This document shows positions 26,973-33,436 of a stretch of DNA of 64,000 nt, piece after piece (within the stretch, counting starts at the first letter, position 1; every line of letters starts with the position of its first letter). The position numbers and the translations under genes were made by a program. The stretch is taken from NCBI GenBank assembly GCA_947561585.1, contig CANNZV010001032.1:271837-335836 (forward strand). Reading direction: 5' to 3'. This DNA comes from Caprella mutica (Eukaryota > Arthropoda > Malacostraca > Amphipoda > Caprellidae). The notes under the pieces were generated by a model. That model was not told where the DNA came from. It saw only the letters and a list, made by a program, of their open reading frames with translations, and did not search any database.

Positions 26973-29186
26973 CTAGAGATCGTTGTCGTCTGAGTCATTG
27001 TCTTGACGACGTTGCTTGGGGCTCGAATTGGTGCGCCAGTCAAAGTAGCGGGATTCCAGTTTGTGAATGAAATTTGAGAAGAAGCCTTTGACGGGCTCAT
27101 TTAAAAAGAGAATGCCAGAGGGCGTGCCGAGGATCCGACGGAAGATACGGCTTTGTGAAGAGGCCACTTTCTTCTTGGTTGCTACTGGCGAGTTGAGCAG
27201 GAAGTGCTGATCAAAGTCTTTTGAGATCGCCGCTAGTGACGAGGTAGGACCGATAGCCCAACGACAAATCACGTAATAGTGAGGTGGAAGGTCGCGTAGC
27301 AGTCGTGCTAGTTTCTCAGTAGAATAGTCAGCGGCACTGACATAGCGCGCTGATTGCGAGACGTCGCCAGCGTGTGGAATGATTGGCTGATCATTCGGCA
27401 TGAGTGTGGTGGAGAGAGCGCTGCTAGCTGCAGGTGGCTCCATCAGTGAAGTTCCCATGGATGAGCCCATCGTGTCGCTTCCTTCTTGGAGCGATTTGCC
27501 ACCTTTCCAGAGGTCTTCGGAACCGGCTCCTCCGCCTTGAAGAAAGGTCGACGCTGTCTGCCGTGATTGGCCTGATGGGCTGAAGGGCAAGAGATTTGCC
27601 TTGAGGAAGGACTCTGGCACGGGGTCTTGAGCGACATCGACGAAGAGCACCAGAGCGTTGTCTTGTTTGATGCTGTGTAAGAGAGTCTTCCAGAAGCTGA
27701 ATTCAGATTTCAGTTCGCCAACGATGGGGAAGAGAATCCTGCGGCCACCTTCTTCTTTCTTGGCGACATGACTGAGCCAGAATTCGCGCACAGCGGCTTC
27801 GTCATCTAGCTCGTCTTTGTGTAAGAGTCCCATCACAGGGTTCGTGCGTGTGGTGATAGCTCCCTGAAGCATCGTGCGCAGCTCTGGACGTCGGAGCTCA
27901 CGTATGATGGACCAGAGGAGCGCTGTGCCGAAGACGAGTCCCGCTAGGAGTAGGCCGGTTGCGATGGTCTTGTACTTTCCTGTCGAGAGATCAGCCATGC
28001 CCCAGTCGGCGGCTTGGAGCTGTTCTAGGTATCCCTTACAGTTTTCCTTTGTGTAACTGATAGCTTGCTCTAGCTGAGTGTTGAAGGCGCTTTGACTGGC
28101 AAGGAGGCGTTCCCGCTCGTCACTGATTTCTTGAAATTTGCTGGCGACCAAGGGCAGCTGTTTCATCTGCGCTTCTCTTTCGGCGAGTTCTTTCGTCACC
28201 ATGAAGATCCCTTCTTCGAACTGAAGCTTTTCTCCTTTCAGATTGAGGTAGCGTTCAAATAGAAGCTGGGCTCCTTCTACTGCGCCCATCTCTTGGATCT
28301 GAGCATCAGTGACTTCGCCTCCTAGCTCTTTGGCGATGCGAGTGTCTAACGCATCAATAGTATCCTTTAGCTTTATCACCTCGGGATCTTTACCTGTCTT
28401 GCCTTCATCTAGTAGATAATTGAGGCGGTTTCTTGCCTTCCGCTTTGAGGTATTATGAGGGTGGCTTTCCATCAGGGCTGCGACGGCCTGACTGTATTTG
28501 GGTAGATAAATCTTCTCCTGAATCTCGAAATTTCGGAGTTCCGTTTTAAGGTCCTTAATCCGATCATAGAGTGCGGCGTAGGCCGCATCGGCATCGACGA
28601 TGACGTCTTCTTCCGAGAGTTGACTGATGCGATCATTGATAGGGCCTAGCTTTTCATTTAGACGTTTCAAGTCTTCCCTTAAAGACTCAGCATCTGTCGC
28701 TGCGAACTGCCTCATGTAACGCTTGGATTCACTGACGACGAGGTCGGCCCATCGATTAGCGATGACTAAGGAGAGCTTCTCCGTAGGAGCTTTCGCTTCC
28801 AGGTAGAAGAGCTTTTGTCGGTTGTCGTAACGGACGTTCAGACGTTTCTCGAGCTGCTCTACGGTTTCGGGTGGGTCGAATTCTTCACCAAGTTTGGTCA
28901 GGACTGGGTGTCCCATGATCAGCTTTTCAAGAGCCTCGTCTCTAATTATGTCGACCTTGTAGCCATCCTGACCAAACAGACTGAAACCCTCAGCTTCTTT
29001 AGTCTTCCGAAGAATTGAGGACACGCTGTAAGTGTTCTTTTTAAATAACTTGTAGCCAAGTGCGCCGCCGGCACCCAAAGCGATCGCCGTAAGAATGACG
29101 AGGGCTAGACCATGATCTCGAAAAGCTAGCAGGAGCCGTAGTGGGTCAAAGGCAAGCGGGAACCGAAAGGGAGTACCGTTCTTCAT
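26973..29186 (-). CDS. Wzz-like polysaccharide co-polymerase with a degenerate kinase-like C-terminal domain
   Basis: Chain-length regulator of the GumC/Wzz group, 737 residues. It has a first membrane helix near residues 29-50, a long periplasmic coiled-coil region (about 55-400, with many charged heptads around LKRLNEKLGPINDRISQLSE) and a second helix near 408-428. The cytoplasmic C-terminal part is where tyrosine autokinases of this family (BY-kinases) sit. Here the spacing is kept, for example VLFVDVAQDP where BY-kinases have an Asp-rich Walker A' strand, but no Walker A loop (GxxxxGKS/T) is seen; the matching region reads VGELKSEFSFW. A Gly/Ser-rich stretch and a C-terminal acidic tail follow, with no tyrosine cluster. 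The domain is therefore probably inactive. Confidence 0.82.
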   Translation of the reverse strand: MKNGTPFRFPLAFDPLRLLLAFRDHGLALVILTAIALGAGGALGYKLFKKNTYSVSSILRKTKEAEGFSLFGQDGYKVDIIRDEALEKLIMGHPVLTKLGEEFDPPETVEQLEKRLNVRYDNRQKLFYLEAKAPTEKLSLVIANRWADLVVSESKRYMRQFAATDAESLREDLKRLNEKLGPINDRISQLSEEDVIVDADAAYAALYDRIKDLKTELRNFEIQEKIYLPKYSQAVAALMESHPHNTSKRKARNRLNYLLDEGKTGKDPEVIKLKDTIDALDTRIAKELGGEVTDAQIQEMGAVEGAQLLFERYLNLKGEKLQFEEGIFMVTKELAEREAQMKQLPLVASKFQEISDERERLLASQSAFNTQLEQAISYTKENCKGYLEQLQAADWGMADLSTGKYKTIATGLLLAGLVFGTALLWSIIRELRRPELRTMLQGAITTRTNPVMGLLHKDELDDEAAVREFWLSHVAKKEEGGRRILFPIVGELKSEFSFWKTLLHSIKQDNALVLFVDVAQDPVPESFLKANLLPFSPSGQSRQTASTFLQGGGAGSEDLWKGGKSLQEGSDTMGSSMGTSLMEPPAASSALSTTLMPNDQPIIPHAGDVSQSARYVSAADYSTEKLARLLRDLPPHYYVICRWAIGPTSSLAAISKDFDQHFLLNSPVATKKKVASSQSRIFRRILGTPSGILFLNEPVKGFFSNFIHKLESRYFDWRTNSSPKQRRQDNDSDDNDL

Positions 29187-29279
29187 GACTGAGTCGGGTT
29201 TCCTTCCGGTGTGGGCTGGTGCCTAGACATCACTAAAGTCATCTTTCTAGAATAACAGAAATCGGTTAAAATATGATAA

Positions 29280-29307
29280 TTATTACTGTTGTATTTCGAA
29301 TGCGCAA
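29280..29307 (-). promoter_or_regulatory. Possible promoter ahead of the wzz-wza genes
   Basis: In the 141-base AT-rich gap between the STAS-glycosyltransferase and the Wzz-like gene, the minus strand reads TTGCGC, then 16 bases, then TAATAA. A purine-rich GGAAGGAAA ribosome-binding match lies shortly before the Wzz ATG. This would allow the export genes to be transcribed apart from the STAS pair. Confidence 0.3.
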
Positions 29308-29327
29308 GAGTTCTCATACTGATTTTC

Positions 29328-30620
29328 TCACGCACGGCTAGTGAGGAAATTCGAGAATCCTAATGCTCTCACGAGTTCCTCCAACTCGGGCATGATTGCT
29401 GTGATCTTAAAGGGAAGCTGCTGTTTTTCCAGTGTTAGCTTTAAGTCGTTCAGACGTAGGAGGGTTGGGTAGTCCATGAACTCAGTCTTACTAAAGTCGA
29501 TTTCGACAGGAACCTGGCTGTCTAGAGTTGAGTCCCATTTGCTGAGCCGCCAGTTCTTTGGCGCGATCACTCGGCATCGAACCTGATCGCACTCGATGTT
29601 TAGTTCCTTCGGCTCATGCTCGGCGGAAGTTTGGAGTGGGGGAAACAATCCGGCTTTCGAAAGCGCTTTTAGGAGCGGTTTCGATGCTTGGACGTGAGGA
29701 GGCGGGTTACCGTTCCGTTGCGCTTCTCTTAACTTGGTGACGCAGTTGGCGAGGATTTCTGGGGTGAGGCGGTCAGTCGAACTTAGATCGATCACATTGT
29801 CTGAGATCGATTCTTGGTGGTCATTCTGAAGGGGAAACCGCTTCCGAAAGGATCTCCACTGAGCCAAGGAGGCCATTCCGAGAAAGGTGAAGTTTGATCC
29901 ATAGCGCCTGGCGAGGCGTTTGGGATCACTGAGCATTCTCCAGAGCCATTCAAATCCAACAGTCTGGATCCAGCGAGGAGCTCTTGTTTGGCTTCCAGCA
30001 ATGAAATCGAGACTGGCTCCTATACCGACGGCGAGTTTCGCACCGGTTTGCCCGAAGAATCCAGAAATCCAGCGTTCTTGTTTCGGACTGCCTACGGCGA
30101 CGAGAACGAGGTCTGCCTTGGTCGCACGAATATCAGCGACGATCTGTTCATTGTCCCACTCGTGGACGTGCGCGAAAGGGGGCGAGTGGTGTCCTGCGAT
30201 CTTCAGACCAGGATAGCGTTCCGTGGCGATCTGACTAGCTTTGTTTAGGGTGGCGGCATCGCTTCCTAAGAAATAGACGCGAAAGCCTTCCCGAGCAGAT
30301 ATCTCGAGAAGTTTGGGGACCATGTCCGAGCCGGCGACGCGCTCTGGGAGCGGGCGTTTAAAGATCTTGGAGAGCCAGACCAGCGGAAGGCCGTCACAGA
30401 AGATGCGGTCGGCATGGAATACGAGGTCTTTTAAAACAGGATCGTGTGGTGCTCGGGTCGCGAAATCTACATTGGCAGTGACCCAGTACCTTGGGTCGGA
30501 GCCTCGCATGATCGAAACGAAATCACCGAGCGCCTCTTCCATCGTGGTGTGGTGAAAAGGCAGGCCTGCGATCAGTGATACTGGCGGTTCAGATCTCCGC
30601 GATGGTGAGGACACGTTCAT
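29328..30620 (-). CDS. WecG/TagA/CpsF glycosyltransferase with C-terminal STAS-like domains
   Basis: The N-terminal 250 residues are a GT26 (WecG/TagA/CpsF) glycosyltransferase, which adds a second sugar to a lipid-linked first sugar. Markers are VTANVDFATRA, FCDGLPLVWLSK, RVAGSDMVPKLLE and VAVGSPKQERWISGF. Behind it are two regions that look like STAS folds. A shorter one (about 272-330) has VIDLSSTDRLTPEILAN and VQASKPLLKALSKAGLF. A fuller one (about 345-428) has EIDFSKTEFMDYPTLLRLND and ITAIMPELEELVRALGF. The Ser that anti-sigma antagonists phosphorylate (in DSS/DSSG) is not present at the matching place in either. The free STAS gene lies five bases upstream. The fusion suggests regulation of this glycosyl transfer through protein-protein contact. 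Confidence 0.85.
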   Translation of the reverse strand: MNVSSPSRRSEPPVSLIAGLPFHHTTMEEALGDFVSIMRGSDPRYWVTANVDFATRAPHDPVLKDLVFHADRIFCDGLPLVWLSKIFKRPLPERVAGSDMVPKLLEISAREGFRVYFLGSDAATLNKASQIATERYPGLKIAGHHSPPFAHVHEWDNEQIVADIRATKADLVLVAVGSPKQERWISGFFGQTGAKLAVGIGASLDFIAGSQTRAPRWIQTVGFEWLWRMLSDPKRLARRYGSNFTFLGMASLAQWRSFRKRFPLQNDHQESISDNVIDLSSTDRLTPEILANCVTKLREAQRNGNPPPHVQASKPLLKALSKAGLFPPLQTSAEHEPKELNIECDQVRCRVIAPKNWRLSKWDSTLDSQVPVEIDFSKTEFMDYPTLLRLNDLKLTLEKQQLPFKITAIMPELEELVRALGFSNFLTSRA

Positions 30621-30625
30621 TCCTC

Positions 30626-31036
30626 TTATAGAGCAATCCGAAAGACCCGATGCAACCTGAGGAACTCGATCATCGAGGCGACTGCTGGCTGAGGCTTGTT
30701 TATGGAAATGGAGCGTTTGCTTGGCGGAAGAGATTTGTAGAAGTCCAGAAGGATCCCGACGGCACTACTATCGATCAATTTGACCTTCTCAAAGTCGAGG
30801 CGGAAGGAGTCAGTAGAATCTAGAGATAAATTGTCGACTGCAGCCGTAAACATGGAGGCGTTGGTCGCATCGAAACGATCTGTATTGAATTTGAGAATGG
30901 CGCAGCGGTCCAAGGTGTCTAAAGAGATCATCTCCTGATTGGTTGATACTGCACCTTTCCGGCGTGCACTAGGCATAAAACTGGTATTTCTGTGATCAGA
31001 TTGCGTCGAATCGCTGCGAACGGGCTTGAAAGTCAT
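30626..31036 (-). CDS. STAS domain protein, anti-sigma factor antagonist type
   Basis: A small 136-residue STAS protein. The first 35 or so residues are polar and probably disordered. The STAS fold then runs from about AILKFNTDRFDATNASMF to the end. It has the phosphorylation-site motif KVKLIDSSAVGILLDFY, in which the Ser after Asp matches the regulated Ser of SpoIIAA/RsbV proteins, and a later helix, MIEFLRLHRVFRIAL. This family normally binds an anti-sigma kinase in partner switching. Here it is the first gene of an exopolysaccharide operon, five bases before a glycosyltransferase that itself ends in STAS-like domains. No kinase or PP2C phosphatase partner is in the window. Confidence 0.85.
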   Translation of the reverse strand: MTFKPVRSDSTQSDHRNTSFMPSARRKGAVSTNQEMISLDTLDRCAILKFNTDRFDATNASMFTAAVDNLSLDSTDSFRLDFEKVKLIDSSAVGILLDFYKSLPPSKRSISINKPQPAVASMIEFLRLHRVFRIAL

Positions 31037-31195
31037 GCTATTTGAATGAGATTTGTTCCCGGTTATGGGGGGCTGGCTGAATTACCTTGCCGACTGATCC
31101 TAGGCCCTTAAGTTTGTGGTATCTATAGTTTATACTCTCAATTGATATAAAAATCTTGATTTTAATAATAACATCTGATAAGAACGGTGCCTTGT
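31037..31195. promoter_or_regulatory. AT-rich divergent control region of the exopolysaccharide locus
   Basis: This 159-base stretch separates the leftward STAS/glycosyltransferase/export operon from the rightward sugar transferase operon. It is the most AT-rich part of the surroundings, with TTGATATAAAAATC and TTTAATAATAAC on the plus strand. A plus-strand TTGATA at 31142-31147 followed after 16 bases by AATAAT is a possible promoter. No clear operator repeat is visible. Confidence 0.35.
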
Positions 31196-31939
31196 ATGAG
31201 TATTCAAGGTAACACGCACACAGATTTGGAGGAGTCCGTGGCCAACTATTGGTCCAACGCGGTGTGTCCGCAGACACAGGACCGATGGAATCGTCGGCTT
31301 CGCTTAAAGGTTCAGCTATGGAGAGCCTCTCTCAGATGTTCTCTGTTGATGAAACGCACCGTCGATGTGATCGGCAGCACAGCTGCTCTCGCGGTCTTCT
31401 TTCCGGTGCTTGCTGTAGTTGCCGTGTTGATCAAATTGGAGGATGGCGGTCCAATCTTCTTCCGCCAGAATCGCGTAGGGAAGGATGGAAAGCTCTTCCA
31501 GATGTTCAAGGTTCGATCCATGCATCTCGATGCCGAGGCTCGGAAAGCAAAGCTGGCGAAGCATAACCAGCATATGCGCTCGACGACCTTCAAGATGAAG
31601 AACGATCCACGGATCACCCGCATGGGTAAGTGGATTCGGCAGTATTCCGTCGATGAGATTCCTCAATTCTGGAATGTTTTAAAAGGGGATATGACGCTTG
31701 TCGGACCTCGCCCAGCAGTACCAGGCGAAGTGGTAGAGTATCGTGCTCGGGAGCTACGCCGTCTGGTTGTGAAACCTGGTATTACAGGTCTTTGGCAGAT
31801 TGGCGGGCGTGGTGATATTGATTTCGAAGGCCAAGTTAGACTAGATTTGAAGTATATCCGTTCAGAAGGTTTCTGGGCGAATATGAGGATTCTCTTCTTA
31901 ACTGTTCCGGCAGTGCTTCTGGGGCGTGGTGCTTACTAG
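31196..31939 (+). CDS. Initiating sugar-phosphate transferase (bacterial sugar transferase family)
   Basis: Membrane phosphoglycosyl transferase that loads the first sugar phosphate onto undecaprenyl phosphate. From the ATG at 31196 (GTG at 31187 would add three residues) it has a single reentrant-type hydrophobic segment, VDVIGSTAALAVFFPVLAVV. The catalytic domain follows with FFRQNRVGKDGKLFQMFKVR, the DEIPQFWNVLKGDMTLVGPR motif and PGITGLWQIGGRGD, the normal order for the family. At about 247 residues it is the short form, without the N-terminal sensor-like half seen in WcaJ or WbaP. It is the first gene of the rightward exopolysaccharide operon. Which sugar it transfers is not visible. Confidence 0.92.
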   Translation: MSIQGNTHTDLEESVANYWSNAVCPQTQDRWNRRLRLKVQLWRASLRCSLLMKRTVDVIGSTAALAVFFPVLAVVAVLIKLEDGGPIFFRQNRVGKDGKLFQMFKVRSMHLDAEARKAKLAKHNQHMRSTTFKMKNDPRITRMGKWIRQYSVDEIPQFWNVLKGDMTLVGPRPAVPGEVVEYRARELRRLVVKPGITGLWQIGGRGDIDFEGQVRLDLKYIRSEGFWANMRILFLTVPAVLLGRGAY

Positions 31940-31978
31940 GGCGTTTAACTAGTATAGGAGGACGGGATTAAGACAATC

Positions 31979-33178
31979 ATGGTATCACTTACGCATCATG
32001 CTCGTAAGAAGTCGGATGACACCCTTCATCTAAGGATCCCTGACCTTTCCGAGGCCGATGACATCCGAGTGGATGAGCCGTTCGCGCTTTGGAAAGTGGG
32101 GGACCTGCCACTTTTGTATCACTGGCTCGACTATGCGGTGAATGAGGGCTACACACGGCTCCTCATTTATTGTTCGGATCGGGCAATGGTAGTCAGCAAG
32201 GCAATGGACAGTGCTACTCTATGGCCGATTGAATGGAGTATCATTGAGGACTCGGGGGAGGCTGATCATCCAGGCTGCGAGATTGCTAACACTTTGCCGG
32301 GCTATGTGCCGCCCAAGGATCTTTCTGATGGATGGCGTCTGATGGATCATTGGTTTGAAATGGAGCGCACGTGGTTAGAGAAGCGCGCGGATGAAGATAG
32401 CGAGCTAAGTCTTTCGACGAACGGGGTGGGACGGTGGTGCCAGATACATCCTACCGCAGTCATCCACGAACCGGTCTGGATAGGTGACCATGTAAAGGTC
32501 GGGCCAGATAGTGAGATCGGTCCGTATGTTAATATTGGCGATGGATGCGTGCTTAATGGGCAGAATCGAATCACACATTCTAAGGTTGCTGATCATACCT
32601 TCATGGGGCAGCACACCGAGCTGGATCATTGTTATCTTGAAGGCGGACGGTTGCTAAATTGTAAGTATCGAGGGGCCGTAGATCAGGTAGAGCCATTCAT
32701 CGCTGGAGATCTAACCGTGAAGTCTAAGCGCCCTGCTTGGCGTGAGCGTTGGGCTGCTTTCCGTCTCTGGATGAAGATTGTTCGGATCTATGGATTGCGT
32801 GTGGTGAAGAGCACTCCTGTCCTCGAGATAGACTCACACAGTGGCCCCAAATTACGCCAATTGGACACTGATGACTTACTTGTTAGTCGGTCGCCGCTTG
32901 TTTTCCAAGCTGCACTTGGGCGGATATTTCTCTTTGGTGTCTTACCCCGAACCGCTGCACAACTGGAGGTCTTACCTCCTCGGGATCGCCGAGCAATTGC
33001 GCGAGCATCTGTTGGTGCAATTTCATTGGCTGACGTGCGCGAGATTCATTCGGTGGAGGATCCGCGTGAGTCTAACGTTGCTATGGAGCAGACGCTTTCA
33101 CAGCCCGATGAAGTTAAGAAGGAGTGCGTTCATTACCTAGGAAAGCTTCTTCTAAAAGCCCGCAAGCCACGTGGCTAA
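31979..33178 (+). CDS. Left-handed beta-helix protein with a degenerate nucleotidyltransferase-like N-terminal part
   Basis: A 399-residue protein. Residues 30-150 look like the frame of a sugar nucleotidyltransferase (WKVGDLPLLYHWLDYAVNEG, then LLIYCSD), but the usual Gly-rich GxGTRM loop and the metal-binding Asp are not seen, so catalysis is unlikely. Residues about 155-235 form hexapeptide repeats (IHPTAVIHEPVWIGDHVKVG, then IGPYVNIGDGCVLNG), as in GlmU-type acyltransferases and regulatory beta-helices. The C-terminal 160 residues are unassigned. A strong ribosome-binding site AGGAGG precedes the ATG. It sits between the initiating transferase and a tandem glycosyltransferase, so it may be a scaffold or regulator of polymer assembly. 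Confidence 0.7.
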   Translation: MVSLTHHARKKSDDTLHLRIPDLSEADDIRVDEPFALWKVGDLPLLYHWLDYAVNEGYTRLLIYCSDRAMVVSKAMDSATLWPIEWSIIEDSGEADHPGCEIANTLPGYVPPKDLSDGWRLMDHWFEMERTWLEKRADEDSELSLSTNGVGRWCQIHPTAVIHEPVWIGDHVKVGPDSEIGPYVNIGDGCVLNGQNRITHSKVADHTFMGQHTELDHCYLEGGRLLNCKYRGAVDQVEPFIAGDLTVKSKRPAWRERWAAFRLWMKIVRIYGLRVVKSTPVLEIDSHSGPKLRQLDTDDLLVSRSPLVFQAALGRIFLFGVLPRTAAQLEVLPPRDRRAIARASVGAISLADVREIHSVEDPRESNVAMEQTLSQPDEVKKECVHYLGKLLLKARKPRG

Positions 33179-33179
33179 G

Positions 33180-33425
33180 ATGATCATCGGGGAGGCTAGT
33201 GCTGTGCGTTCTACGAGCACACCCAGTGCTGTATTAGGTTTAGATACTTCAGCCTACCAGATAAATCGGGTGAGGGAGTGGAACAACTTGATCGACTACG
33301 CGTCTGATCCGTTGACGTCCGTTCACGAGGCTTTCTGGAACGCCCCTCAGGACTTAATCCATCAATCCGTCGATGATTCGACGCGCCTTCGACGATCCCC
33401 CATCCCTCAAATTCAAACCGCTTGA
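33180..33425 (+). CDS. Small ORF in the exopolysaccharide operon, uncertain
   Basis: An open frame of 81 codons from the ATG at 33180 (a GTG at 33171 would overlap the previous stop) fills the otherwise empty 258-base gap between the beta-helix gene and the tandem glycosyltransferase. The product would be soluble, with an acidic-polar character (LIDYASDPLTSVHEAF). It has no membrane helix, no cysteine motif and no domain I recognise. Codon choice resembles that of the neighbours, but no good ribosome-binding site precedes either start. It could be a genuine small protein, a remnant, or chance. Confidence 0.3.
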   Translation: MIIGEASAVRSTSTPSAVLGLDTSAYQINRVREWNNLIDYASDPLTSVHEAFWNAPQDLIHQSVDDSTRLRRSPIPQIQTA

Positions 33426-33436
33426 CCATTGGACCT

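Noticed and set aside
31187..31939. GTG at 31187 as start of the sugar transferase.
   Set aside because: It adds only three residues, and the ATG at 31196 is the simpler choice; the two cannot be separated by ribosome-binding sequence.
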